In this document: piece by piece, positions 37,107-45,146 of the stretch | Position numbering within the stretch: position 1 is the stretch's first letter | Layout: each line of letters starts with the position of its first letter | Assembly: GCF_001644195.2 (NCBI RefSeq) | Contig: NZ_LWBL02000016.1 | Location: 62,001 to 126,000 of the forward strand | DNA from: Bacillus marinisedimentorum | GTDB taxonomy: Bacteria > Bacillota > Bacilli > Bacillales > Bacillaceae_O | Reading direction: 5' to 3' | Length of the DNA stretch: 64,000 bases | The notes under the pieces: generated by a model | What the model saw: only the letters and a program-made list of their open reading frames with translations | Database searches by the model: none | What the model was told of the DNA's origin: nothing | Translations under genes and position numbers: made by a program

Positions 37107-37122
37107 ATACCTATACAGGTAT
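37107..37122 (-). promoter_or_regulatory. Operator-like palindrome at the CoA-disulfide reductase promoter
   Basis: ATACCT and AGGTAT flank ATAC. On the minus strand TTTACA (37137-37132), a 16-bp spacer and TATAGG (37115-37110) make a possible promoter, so the palindrome covers the -10 region. ATACC...GGTAT symmetry recalls CsoR/CstR-family operators; this is only a resemblance. Confidence 0.45.
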
Positions 37123-37464
37123 ATAAATAGATGTAAAGGTCCGGATGAGCTTCATTATAAAGTATTCTACATTTCTGTATGATTCCCTCTTTGCGGTCTT
37201 TTGAACCATAATGCTGACGATTTGGCGGGTAAGCCGCGAAAAAGCGGAACTGAAGCCGTGAAGAGCTGTTTGATAGACTGTAAAAAGGCCGGTGAATCAA
37301 AAAAAGTCATGAATTAGACACAATTTATGCGCATCAGCAAAAGATTTGCTGTTTTTTTAAGTTAGCGGGAGGAATTGGATTGCTGGCCGCATCCAAATAA
37401 TTGGGTGTCGAGTGTATTGATACTGCCGGGCAGGTTTTCCGGTTATCGTGCCATAGCCTCGCTT

Positions 37465-37713
37465 TGTTACGCCGTAACCTGCTGCTTTTCTGCCATTACT
37501 TGCTGCTTTCGCGCCGATGGGAGCGGAGCGGTACTGCAGGAGCAAGGTTTCACGCCGCAACTCTCCGTTTTCGCGCCGGAGTCACTGATTTTCAAGCGGA
37601 AAGCCTATGTATTTACGCCAAAAGCACGTTATTTCACGCCTCATCAGTGATTTTACGCCGTACGCCGTCTGTTTCACGCCGTAACGGAAAGGCAGGTTTT
37701 CCGGTTTCACGTT
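37465..37713 (+). repeat. 21-bp phased TTTCACGCC array D (11 units)
   Basis: Units begin at 37465, 37486, 37507, 37548, 37569, 37590, 37611, 37632, 37651, 37672 and 37705. Steps are 21, 21, 41, 21, 21, 21, 21, 19, 21 and 33. Variants include TGTTACGCC, TTTCGCGCC, TTTCAAGCG and ATTTACGCC. The array lies between the divergent CoA-disulfide reductase and prfA genes. The 340 bases before it (37123-37464) hold no recognisable gene. Confidence 0.86.
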
Positions 37714-37818
37714 CCCCGCATCTTCCCTGCCGCCGCCTGAGCGGCTAGTTTCAATGGAAGCATGACTCAATTACGTTCATCTATTCCCTTTAACAAATGC
37801 CTGCCCCCTCGTTTGATT

Positions 37819-37848
37819 TTGACTGCCGGGTATGTCCTATACTATAAT
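37819..37848 (+). promoter_or_regulatory. Sigma-A promoter of prfA
   Basis: TTGACT (37819-37824), 18-bp spacer, TATAAT (37843-37848), about 30 bases ahead of the prfA start codon. Confidence 0.7.
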
Positions 37849-37880
37849 TAGAATGTTATGGACCAAAAAAGAGGTGAGCG

Positions 37881-38948
37881 ATGGTGTTTGATCGTTTAGA
37901 AGCAGTTGAAGAGCGATACAACAAGTTGAATGAACTGCTGAGTGATCCGGAAGTCATCAATGACTCCAACAAACTTCGTGAATATTCGAAGGAACAGGCA
38001 GACATCCAGGAAACCGTTGAAAAATATCGTGAATATAAAGAAGTCACTGAGCAGCTCGATGACGCGAAAGCCATGCTTGAAGATAAGCTTGATGCAGATA
38101 TGCGCGAAATGGTGAAAGAAGAGATTTCCGAGCTGCAGGAACGGAAGGAAGAACTCAGCGAACGGCTGAAAATTCTCCTGCTGCCAAAAGATCCGAATGA
38201 TGATAAAAACGTCATCATGGAAATCCGCGGCGCGGCCGGTGGTGATGAAGCGGCGCTGTTCGCTGGTGATTTGTACCGCATGTACAGCCGTTTCGCCGAA
38301 GTGAAAGGCTGGAAGACGGAAATCATCGAAGCTTCTCCGACGGAACTCGGCGGCTATAAAGAAATCATTTTTATGGTGAATGGGAACGGCGCTTATTCGC
38401 AGCTGAAGTATGAAAATGGAGCCCACCGCGTTCAGCGTGTGCCGGAGACTGAATCAGGCGGCCGTATCCATACGTCGACAGCGACTGTAGCGGTTCTTCC
38501 GGAAGCGGAGGAAGTCGAAGTCGATATCCATGAAAAAGATATCCGTGTCGATACGTTCGCTTCAAGCGGACCAGGGGGGCAGAGCGTTAACACCACGATG
38601 TCAGCTGTCCGTTTGACGCACGAGCCGACCGGCATTGTCGTCTCATGCCAGGATGAAAAATCGCAGATCAAAAACAAGGAGAAAGCGATGAAAGTTCTCC
38701 GTGCGCGCATCTATGATAAATTTCAGCAGGAGGCTCAGGCAGAGTATGCCGAAAACCGGAAGATGGCCGTCGGATCCGGTGACCGTTCCGAGCGGATCCG
38801 CACGTACAACTTCCCACAAAGCCGCGTGACCGATCACCGCATCGGCTTGACGCTGCAAAAACTTGACCAGATTTTACAGGGCAAGCTTGATGAAATCATT
38901 GACGCGCTCATCATGGAAGAACAAGCGAAACAAATGGAGAATGCGTAA
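37881..38948 (+). CDS. prfA: Peptide chain release factor 1
   Basis: A 355-residue RF1 that terminates translation at UAA and UAG. The codon-reading PxT motif appears as PET in [14 protein letters not shown] and the catalytic GGQ loop as [12 protein letters not shown] coiled-coil N-terminal domain precedes them. GAGGTGA lies ahead of the ATG. The stop codon overlaps the prmC start by one base (TAATG). Confidence 0.98.
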   Translation: MVFDRLEAVEERYNKLNELLSDPEVINDSNKLREYSKEQADIQETVEKYREYKEVTEQLDDAKAMLEDKLDADMREMVKEEISELQERKEELSERLKILLLPKDPNDDKNVIMEIRGAAGGDEAALFAGDLYRMYSRFAEVKGWKTEIIEASPTELGGYKEIIFMVNGNGAYSQLKYENGAHRVQRVPETESGGRIHTSTATVAVLPEAEEVEVDIHEKDIRVDTFASSGPGGQSVNTTMSAVRLTHEPTGIVVSCQDEKSQIKNKEKAMKVLRARIYDKFQQEAQAEYAENRKMAVGSGDRSERIRTYNFPQSRVTDHRIGLTLQKLDQILQGKLDEIIDALIMEEQAKQMENA

Positions 38949-39820
38949 TGCCTCGTATATATGAAGCCCTCAACCGGGCTTCTTCTTTTTTGGAAGAAGC
39001 CGGGCGTGAACCGACCGCTGCTGAGTTGCTGCTGCGCCATGTTCTGGGTGTAAGCCGCACTCAGCTGTTTGTGCAGTATCGTGATGAAATGGATGAAAAA
39101 GCGCATAAGAAGTTTAAAGAATATATTCGCCGTCATGCTGAAGGGATACCCGTGCAGCATATAACCGGCAGCGAAGAATTTTACGGCCGGACATTTGCAG
39201 TCACCAGAGAAGTGCTCGTTCCCCGTCCGGAAACGGAAGAGTTGATCGCCGGTTTGCTTGATCGCATTCATAAGTATTTCACCGGACAGGATTCGATCAG
39301 GGTGGTTGACGTCGGAACAGGCAGCGGCATCATTGCTGTCACTCTTGCCTTAGAGGAACCGCGGCTGGAAGCTGCTGGAATAGATATCTCAGAACCGTCC
39401 CTGGCAATTGCCAGGCAAAATGCCCGCATGCTCGGAGCGGATGTCAACTTCATACGGGGCGATCTCCTGCAGCCCCTGATTGAAAAAGGTGAAAAAGTGG
39501 ATGTCGTCGTGTCAAATCCTCCATATATTCCTGATGAGGACGTGGATAAGCTTTCCCCTGTCGTCAGGGAGCATGACCCGATGCGGGCACTTGCCGGCGG
39601 TCATGACGGCCTTGATTTTTACCGGCGGTTCATGGAGGAAATTCCGCTTATTATTAAAGATAAAGCAATCGTCGCCTTTGAAATCGGTACCGGACAGGGA
39701 GCGGATGTCGCTGACATGCTGCGGCGTACGTTTGCAGATAAAAAACCAACAGTTGAAGTGGTGAATGACATAAACGGCAAGGACAGGATGGTGTTTGCGG
39801 AGATTGGTTTCAATGGATAA
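38948..39820 (+). CDS. prmC: Release factor glutamine methyltransferase
   Basis: A 290-residue S-adenosylmethionine enzyme that methylates the GGQ glutamine of release factors. The SAM pocket is VDVGTGSGIIAV and the catalytic NPPY sits in VVSNPPYIPDED. Coupling to prfA, its substrate gene, is by overlapping stop and start codons. Confidence 0.96.
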   Translation: MPRIYEALNRASSFLEEAGREPTAAELLLRHVLGVSRTQLFVQYRDEMDEKAHKKFKEYIRRHAEGIPVQHITGSEEFYGRTFAVTREVLVPRPETEELIAGLLDRIHKYFTGQDSIRVVDVGTGSGIIAVTLALEEPRLEAAGIDISEPSLAIARQNARMLGADVNFIRGDLLQPLIEKGEKVDVVVSNPPYIPDEDVDKLSPVVREHDPMRALAGGHDGLDFYRRFMEEIPLIIKDKAIVAFEIGTGQGADVADMLRRTFADKKPTVEVVNDINGKDRMVFAEIGFNG

Positions 39821-39835
39821 TGACTTGAAATGGGC

Positions 39836-39863
39836 AAAAGCCGGCTGTCTAAGCCGGCTTTCT
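39836..39863 (+). terminator. Terminator after prmC
   Basis: AAAGCCGGC and GCCGGCTTT form a perfect 9-bp stem with loop TGTCTAA, followed by CTT. Confidence 0.8.
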
Positions 39864-39933
39864 TAACCATAAAGGATATTGTCAGCACGGAAGTATTTCA
39901 ACGCATTCGCCAGCTTCTAGAATATAGATAAGT

Positions 39934-39967
39934 GCAGCTGCTGTCTTTGCCTAAAGACAGCAGCTGC
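39934..39967. repeat. 15-bp perfect hairpin, no T tract
   Basis: GCAGCTGCTGTCTTT (39934-39948) and its exact complement (39953-39967) enclose GCCT. An outer pair ATAGAT (39924-39929) / ATCTAT (39976-39981) extends it. It is a cruciform-like structure between prmC and spoIIR. Confidence 0.75.
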
Positions 39968-40027
39968 AGGCGCAAATCTATTATCTGCCTGCCGCTTTAT
40001 ATGTCGAAATTTGCTCTCCATTTCTAT

Positions 40028-40056
40028 GTTTAAGAGATTCGCATCCTGACCACAAT
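40028..40056 (+). promoter_or_regulatory. Possible sigma-F promoter of spoIIR
   Basis: GTTTA (40028-40032), 15-bp spacer and GACCACAAT (40048-40056) approximate the sigma-F consensus GYWTA-N16-GGNNANANT. spoIIR is a sigma-F gene in B. subtilis. Confidence 0.5.
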
Positions 40057-40088
40057 GTTCTAGTGAAGGGATGGTGGAGAGCATGAAC

Positions 40089-40715
40089 ATGAAAAAAACA
40101 GCAATTATTTATCTTATATTTCTTTTAGTGAGCGTTAACCTATTACCGGCTGAAGGGGCAGGGCAGAAAGCGGCAGCTGCGGCTGAGCCGGTTGTCATTC
40201 CGGATGATGCCATCCGGCTGAGGATTCTGGCAAACAGCAACAGTGAGGAAGATCAGGCAATAAAGCGGCTTGTCCGCGACCGTGTAAACGACTCCATTAA
40301 CGAATGGGTGGCAGACTTGACGTCGTTCGATGAAGCCCGAAAAGTGATCCGTTCTCATCTGCCGGAGATAAGGGGAATTGTTGGCAGTATTGTGGAAGAA
40401 AACAGCCCTGGCGGTAACTTTACTGTAAGCTTCCAGGAAAATGTGAAGTTTCCGACGAAACTATACGGAAACTTTATCTATCCGGCCGGAACCTATGAGG
40501 CGATTTTGATTTCGATCGGGAAGGCAGAAGGCGCAAACTGGTGGTGTGTGTTATTCCCTCCCCTTTGCTTCCTGGATTTTTCAAACGGTGATGCCGTGAA
40601 ACAGGAGGAAACCGCGGTTAATGATGGTAAAGAGACGGAGCGAGTGGAAGTGAAATTCTTTGTCGTCGAATGGTTCAAAAAAGCCAAATCATTGTTCAGC
40701 CAGGAACCGGCATAG
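40089..40715 (+). CDS. spoIIR: Stage II sporulation protein R
   Basis: A 208-residue secreted signalling protein with an N-terminal signal segment (KKTAIIYLIFLLVSVNLLPA). It is made in the forespore and triggers SpoIIGA to process pro-sigma-E in the mother cell. The conserved core includes DDAIRLRILANSNSEEDQ, PGGNFTVSF and WWCVLFPPLCF. ATG 40089 is favoured because GTGGAGAGC lies eight bases ahead; ATG 40083 and 40071 are alternatives. Confidence 0.93.
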   Translation: MKKTAIIYLIFLLVSVNLLPAEGAGQKAAAAAEPVVIPDDAIRLRILANSNSEEDQAIKRLVRDRVNDSINEWVADLTSFDEARKVIRSHLPEIRGIVGSIVEENSPGGNFTVSFQENVKFPTKLYGNFIYPAGTYEAILISIGKAEGANWWCVLFPPLCFLDFSNGDAVKQEETAVNDGKETERVEVKFFVVEWFKKAKSLFSQEPA

Positions 40716-40731
40716 GCCGGTTCCTTTATTT
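40702..40731 (+). terminator. Terminator overlapping the end of spoIIR
   Basis: AGGAACCGGC (40702-40711) and GCCGGTTCCT (40716-40725) are perfect arms; the four-base loop ATAG contains the spoIIR stop codon. TTATTT follows. Confidence 0.85.
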
Positions 40732-40741
40732 CTCGGCTCTG

Positions 40742-40975
40742 TTAAAGTTTAATGTTGGTATTCCTTATATCATCTTTCTGGTCCTTTAATTCTCTTATTT
40801 CTTCTAACACAATTTTTGTACAAGCAACTATAAGTCCAACAATCAAAACCATTCCTGTATATATAGGCAATAAGTAACTTTCTGATACGCCTTTAACCTG
40901 ATAAATAATATCATGAGGAATTACCCAAAAATTAAGTATATAAAAACCTAACATAATACCGATTATTAGTTTCAT
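40742..40975 (-). CDS. Small membrane protein, unknown function
   Basis: A 77-residue protein with two hydrophobic segments (LIIGIMLGFYILNFWVI and YTGMVLIVGLIVACT) and a charged C-terminal tail (EEIRELKDQKDD). AAAGGAGCGG lies six bases before the ATG, a good ribosome site, so it is probably translated. Its last codons lie within the left terminal repeat of the element. I do not recognise a family. Confidence 0.6.
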   Translation of the reverse strand: MKLIIGIMLGFYILNFWVIPHDIIYQVKGVSESYLLPIYTGMVLIVGLIVACTKIVLEEIRELKDQKDDIRNTNIKL

Positions 40976-41047
40976 ATTTTACCGCTCCTTTCACATTCCA
41001 TAGAAATCCAATCCCTCATTTCATTTCAACCAGAAAAGAACCTTTGA

Positions 41048-41200
41048 TTACTCAACAATCCTGCCCAATACGTGCATAATCCCAAAGAAAAGGTATGTTA
41101 CTATAGCCCGACGCCCCAATAATTTGATAAGAAGTTGGTCATCCATGGCTTTTAAAATTACTGATTCGGTTTGATTGTTAATTGTAATTGTAATTGCCAC
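41048..41200 (-). CDS. Possible 50-residue protein, unknown
   Basis: From a GTG at 41200 the minus strand reads MAITITINNQTESVILKA, then a hydrophobic segment YLFFGIMHVLG and a stop. There is only a weak AAAGG ahead. It may be a remnant of a larger protein. The composition is AT-rich as in the rest of the island. Confidence 0.3.
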   Translation of the reverse strand: MAITITINNQTESVILKAMDDQLLIKLLGRRAIVTYLFFGIMHVLGRIVE

Positions 41201-41219
41201 TTTTATGTCCAGACCTTTT

Positions 41220-41555
41220 TTAAGTTTTTCTTTGAAGAGTTAAGGAATTGGGCTCAAAAGGAGTTTTGTAAACAGAACCATTTTTTCTAGCGAATGTCTT
41301 AGTTTCAACTACATCATTCCAACTAATAACGACACTAAGTTCCTCTTCTTAAAAATTTCATTTAGGTACGAAGGTAATACCATGCTCTGTATTATCGGTC
41401 GTCACATTAACCATGTCCTGAACTTCCCAATTCTCATTTTCATCTACATAAGTTGCTGCAAATTGTCTTTGTTCATTTGCACATTCAGTAGCCAACATTA
41501 AAAAAGATAATATCAACAGTAATTTCCTCAAATGTTTATGTTTTTTCCTTTCCAA
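41220..41555 (-). pseudogene. Broken secreted protein
   Basis: From a TTG at 41555 a signal-like sequence LLLILSFLMLATECANEQ is followed by about 40 residues ending ITFVPK. After that stop another frame continues with ELSVVISWNDVVETKTFARK and KTPFEPNSL to 41220. The two parts read like one protein of roughly 110 residues split by a frameshift. No ribosome site is visible. Family unknown. Confidence 0.4.
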
Positions 41556-41604
41556 AAGATAACATCATCGAATTACTTCTCTAAGGCTCCGTCAACTCCT
41601 TCTC

Positions 41605-41745
41605 CTATTCCATTAAACGGCCCGTTGAACAAGTAACAGTATTCCTTTGGTGTTGAATGTATTCTAACACTTGAAACCAAGCTAGGTAATTGTTCAGATA
41701 TTTAGTTGCAACTCCATTAAAACGTTGTATCCATCCCTGGTGAAA
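41605..41745 (-). pseudogene. IS1595-family transposase, C-terminal remnant
   Basis: The minus strand encodes FHQGWIQRFNGVATKY followed by LNNYLAWFQVLEYIQH and a short tail to a stop at 41605. The RFNGVATKYLNNYLAWF pattern is characteristic of the C-terminus of IS1595/IS1016-type transposases. Only about 45 residues remain; the catalytic domain is absent. Confidence 0.65.
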
Positions 41746-41957
41746 GCGGGCACCCTGCAGCGGTTAACAGAGCCCATGATAAACTGAGTTAAAACCCGAG
41801 GGTCCTGCAGAAAAAGAATCCAATCGAGCATAGAAGACAAAGCTCAACCACAAAAAGCAACTACCAAAAACAGAATCTAGTTTTTCCTATCTGCAGGCAT
41901 GAATCTCTCAAATCTCTCATAGAATAGATGCAACTGAGAACATAGGGAGTGGTGGAT

Positions 41958-42416
41958 ATGATGAAAAAGATACGATTTGCAGGGGAAGAGGATCGGGAAA
42001 AAATTGCGGAAGCGGCCAGGGCAGCAGGAATTACGGCAGAAGACAACGGCAAGGACGGGGTATTTTTGATGATGGAGAATGATGATCGGTCCATCAGCGC
42101 CGCAATAGGCATAAAAGTGAACGGCAAGGAGGGACTGCTTCGGTCCTTTATTTTGTCCCCGGGTACAGCACCGTCAGATATTTTGCATTTTTTCCAGCAG
42201 ACGGTGGCGGCTGCAGAAAAGACAGGGGTGCGGCAATTGTTTCTCGTGACGCCGGACAGGCGGTTTTCACCATTTTTTGAAGCATTCGGATTCAAACAGG
42301 TGCCGAACCTGCAGGAAGAACCTGCGACAGAAGTACGCGGCAAGATTCAGGAGCTTCTCCATTCGGAAGGTGAAGATGGCATGTTGTTATGTTATGATTT
42401 TGATATTGTAAGTTAG
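41958..42416 (+). CDS. ywlB: YwlB-like N-acetyltransferase family protein
   Basis: A 152-residue protein (MMKKIRFAGEEDREKIAEAA...). The order of strands and helices, with LLRSFILSPGTAPSDILHFF in the acetyl-CoA loop position and FFEAFGFKQV near the C-terminus, indicates a GNAT fold. Position between spoIIR and ywlC matches B. subtilis ywlB. ATG 41958 follows GGAGTGGTGG. Substrate unknown. Confidence 0.75.
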   Translation: MMKKIRFAGEEDREKIAEAARAAGITAEDNGKDGVFLMMENDDRSISAAIGIKVNGKEGLLRSFILSPGTAPSDILHFFQQTVAAAEKTGVRQLFLVTPDRRFSPFFEAFGFKQVPNLQEEPATEVRGKIQELLHSEGEDGMLLCYDFDIVS

Positions 42417-42429
42417 CATGTCCACAAAG

Positions 42430-43417
42430 TTATCCACTATCCTTATGAAGTTATTAACAAACTGTGGATATGTAAGTGGATATCATTAAGGTAGAACTCA
42501 AAATAAACCCGTTGTATCAGGTAGAGGTGTAAAAAATGAAAGATTTGCATACAAAGTATTGGGTTGTGGAAAAGGAAGATGTAAACGATGAGAGTTATCC
42601 ACAACTTGAAGAAGCGGCATTGCTGCTCAGGGATAATGAAACGGTCGCATTCCCTACAGAAACCGTGTATGGGCTGGGAGCAAATGCCCTCGCTGATGAG
42701 GCTGTGGATAAAATTTTCAGGGCGAAGGGACGGCCCGGCGATAACCCGCTCATCGTCCATATCGCTGAAATAGAACAGCTGGACAGTCTGGCTGCCGATG
42801 TTCCAGAAACGGCACAGTGGTTGATGGACGCATTTTGGCCGGGCGCGCTTACGCTTGTTTTAAAAAGCAAGGAAGGTGTATCGAGGAAAGTGACAGCCGG
42901 ATTGCGTACAGTTGCCGTCCGGATGCCTGACCATCCGGTGGCGCTCGCTTTAATTGAAAAGGCAGGCGTTCCGATTGCTGCTCCAAGCGCCAATGTGTCA
43001 GGCCGGCCAAGCCCTACTTCGGCATCGCATGTGAAAGAGGATTTGGATGGAAGGATTGCCGGAATCGTCGATGGAGGAGAAACAGGAATCGGCGTCGAAT
43101 CGACGGTTGTGGATTGCACCGGGGAAATTCCGATGATTCTTCGGCCGGGCGGGGTCACAAAAGAGCAGCTGGAAAAAGTGGCTGGAAAGATCAATGTCGA
43201 TCCGGCCCTTGCAGAAGTGAAAGAAGCGCCGAAATCGCCGGGAATGAAATATACACACTATGCCCCGAAGGCTCCGCTTACGATTGTGGAAGGAGACCGG
43301 GCGTTTATCCAGCAGCTTGTGGATAACTCGCGTGCCGCAGGAAAAAAAGTTGGGGTGCTTACGACTTATGAACATGTGGATGGTTTTGTCGCGGACGCTG
43401 TTCTTCCCTGTGGATAC
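42430..43417. other. DnaA-box cluster across the ywlB-ywlC junction and ywlC
   Basis: Perfect boxes TTATCCACA (42595-42603), TGTGGATAA (42713-42721) and TGTGGATAA (43318-43326), plus single-mismatch boxes at 42430-42438, 42463-42471, 42565-42573 and 43409-43417. The intergenic gap 42417-42535 is especially rich. Such clusters outside oriC titrate DnaA in B. subtilis; I recall ywlC being one of them. Confidence 0.7.
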
Positions 43418-43594
43418 CGGAGCAGGCCGGAAACCGTCGCCCGCGGACTGTACCAAACGCTGCGCAGCTTTGACGAATATGAACTCGATCTCATTTATTC
43501 CGAATCTTTTTCAGAAGAAGGGGTCGGCGCAGCGGTCATGAACAGGCTGCTGAAGGCGGCCGGCCACCGTGTGATCAATTCTGGAAAAGAATAA
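42536..43594 (+). CDS. ywlC: L-threonylcarbamoyladenylate synthase (Sua5/YwlC)
   Basis: A 352-residue two-domain enzyme that makes threonylcarbamoyl-AMP for the t6A37 modification of tRNAs reading ANN codons. The N-terminal YrdC domain has KGRPGDNPLIVHI and SANVSGRPSPTSASHV; the C-terminal Sua5 domain (from about residue 215) follows SPGMKYTHYAPKAPL. GTAGAGGTG precedes the ATG. The reading frame contains several DnaA boxes. Confidence 0.95.
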   Translation: MKDLHTKYWVVEKEDVNDESYPQLEEAALLLRDNETVAFPTETVYGLGANALADEAVDKIFRAKGRPGDNPLIVHIAEIEQLDSLAADVPETAQWLMDAFWPGALTLVLKSKEGVSRKVTAGLRTVAVRMPDHPVALALIEKAGVPIAAPSANVSGRPSPTSASHVKEDLDGRIAGIVDGGETGIGVESTVVDCTGEIPMILRPGGVTKEQLEKVAGKINVDPALAEVKEAPKSPGMKYTHYAPKAPLTIVEGDRAFIQQLVDNSRAAGKKVGVLTTYEHVDGFVADAVLPCGYRSRPETVARGLYQTLRSFDEYELDLIYSESFSEEGVGAAVMNRLLKAAGHRVINSGKE

Positions 43595-43606
43595 GCGATG
43601 GACGAT

Positions 43607-43643
43607 TCCGGATTGGCCTTGAGGCTGGTCCGGGATTTTTTTC
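43607..43643 (+). terminator. Terminator after ywlC
   Basis: TCCGGATTGGCC and GGCTGGTCCGGGA pair (with G-T pairs) around TTGA, followed by seven Ts. Confidence 0.82.
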
Positions 43644-43800
43644 ATAGCCAGGTATGTGAAAGAGGGGTATTGACTTTACACATGGTTGGGGCGGGTTCTC
43701 ACAAGACAGCGTAGGCTTGCATGGACGATTCTTCATGAACTGCTCTTCTAACCGGTCCAGTGTATATGAAGTGATCGTGGCATTTTTTCGGCCGTGTGTG

Positions 43801-43952
43801 GGCGTGAAGGAACCTTTCCGGCGTGAAAGTGTCCTTGAACGGCGCGAAAACTAGTGAACGGCGTGAAATGCTCCGGTTTCCGCGTGTAAATCCGGAAATA
43901 TCGCGGGAAATTTGTATCAATTGGCGTGAAATACTGCTCATTTGGCGTGAAA
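43801..43952 (-). repeat. 21-bp phased TTTCACGCC array E (8 units, reverse orientation)
   Basis: On the plus strand units read GGCGTGAAA and begin at 43801, 43820, 43841, 43860, 43881, 43902, 43923 and 43944, with steps 19, 21, 19, 21, 21, 21, 21. Variants are GGCGCGAAA, CGCGTGTAA and CGCGGGAAA. It occupies the gene-free gap between ywlC and mntP (43595-44193); the part after 43952 shows no other feature. Confidence 0.86.
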
Positions 43953-44193
43953 ACCGCCGCACCGTTTGTGAGTTGGCCCAACCTTCAGACCTGATTAGAG
44001 CTTTTACAAGTCAGCACCAGACATGTAAAGTGTTTTTCATTCTTTTTCATGAGGTTTTCCTCAACTTTCTGCAATTACGAACCTTTTACAAATAACAACC
44101 AGTCCTTTACCAACCAGCACCTCTCCACTTTTCTATGTCTATTCCCGCCTGGACGTGCATAACGTGAAAGTAACAGGCCGGGGAGGGACAAGG

Positions 44194-44751
44194 ATGGATG
44201 TTTCGATTTTAGGGGAGCTATTGACGCTGATGATTATGGCCTTTGCGCTGGGAATGGACGCATTTTCCGTCGGGCTTGGCATGGGGATGATCCCGCTGCG
44301 CCTGCTGCAGATTTTTAAAATCGGTATTACAATTGGCCTTTTCCATATCATTATGCCGCTTATGGGAATGGCAATCGGCAAACTGCTGTCAACCCACTAT
44401 GGAACGATCGCAACGCTCATCGGAGGCGGCCTGCTTCTGCTGTTGGGGCTGCAGATGATTATTTCGTCCATTCGCCCGGGGGAGGACAGGATGATTACAC
44501 CGGTTGGCACAGGGTTGCTTCTGTTTTCCCTCAGCGTAAGCCTGGACAGTTTTTCGGTCGGCTTGAGTCTCGGTATCTATGGGGTTCGGACCATTTTGAC
44601 CGTCGCCCTTTTCGGCATCTTCAGCACGGTGCTGACATGGGGCGGGCTGCTGCTCGGCCGCAAGGTGCAGAACTGGCTCGGTACATACAGCGAGGTGCTC
44701 GGCGGCAGTATTTTATTTATGTTCGGCTTGAAGCTGCTTTTGCCGATTTGA
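44194..44751 (+). CDS. mntP: Manganese efflux pump MntP (YwlD)
   Basis: A 185-residue membrane protein with six hydrophobic segments and the two family aspartate motifs, [13 protein letters not shown] near the N-terminus and [13 protein letters not shown] in the second half, reflecting an internal duplication. It exports Mn2+. GGGGAGGGACAAGG precedes ATG 44194; a 13-codon upstream extension is not supported. No yybP-type manganese riboswitch is seen upstream. Confidence 0.93.
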   Translation: MDVSILGELLTLMIMAFALGMDAFSVGLGMGMIPLRLLQIFKIGITIGLFHIIMPLMGMAIGKLLSTHYGTIATLIGGGLLLLLGLQMIISSIRPGEDRMITPVGTGLLLFSLSVSLDSFSVGLSLGIYGVRTILTVALFGIFSTVLTWGGLLLGRKVQNWLGTYSEVLGGSILFMFGLKLLLPI

Positions 44752-44802
44752 TGATTAAGCAGCATTCAATGTGCTCAAGGTGTGAAATTTCAGATAAAAA
44801 TA

Positions 44803-44838
44803 GGAGGGAGCATCGATCTGGATGGTTCCCTTTTATTA
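44803..44838 (+). terminator. Possible terminator after mntP
   Basis: GGGAGC (44806-44811) and GTTCCC (44825-44830) pair around a 13-base loop, followed by TTTTATTAT. Confidence 0.55.
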
Positions 44839-44839
44839 T

Positions 44840-44874
44840 GGCTTCTTGTACTGCTTTTAAAAAAACAAGAAGCC
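44840..44874. repeat. 10-bp inverted repeat
   Basis: GGCTTCTTGT and ACAAGAAGCC are perfect arms 15 bases apart, with an A7 run inside. It directly follows the terminator-like hairpin. From here to 45146 there is no gene. Confidence 0.55.
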
Positions 44875-45146
44875 GGAGAGCGGACTTGACAGTGCTCCTT
44901 AGCGGATTTGGACAGGGAACTGATCCCTTGTCAGCCGAAAACACCTCCAATTAAAACCGACTTACGCAAAAAAACTTATGGATTCACACGCCTTTATTTT
45001 CAAAGCAGCCTATAAAAAAAGGCTATGCAAAAATTATCTACAAAGTATAAAAATGATAAAAGTTTCCGATATAATAAGTGACGTGGGAATGTTTTCTGAA
45101 GATGCAAGAAAAAAACGGAAACGTTTACCGCGGGGAGGAATTCGAA

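Larger units (their letters stand above)
40735..41774. mobile_element. Decayed IS1595-like element with passenger-type genes
   Basis: An AT-rich 1,040-bp island bounded by perfect 11-bp inverted repeats, GGCTCTGTTAA (40735-40745) and TTAACAGAGCC (41764-41774). The right end encodes the C-terminus of an IS1595-type transposase on the minus strand; the remainder carries two small membrane-protein frames and a broken secreted protein, all on the minus strand. The ends match those of the MITE-like elements at 21735 and 24316. No 8-bp target duplication is visible, so the boundaries may come from more than one copy. Confidence 0.6.

Noticed and set aside
39403-39424. CTGGCAATTGCCAG palindrome inside prmC
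   Set aside because: It lies in well-conserved coding sequence (SLAIARQNA) and is probably a coincidence of codons.
44752-45146. Manganese riboswitch or small gene between mntP and ywlE
   Set aside because: Only simple hairpins are visible and they lie after mntP, not before it; no open frame has a ribosome site.
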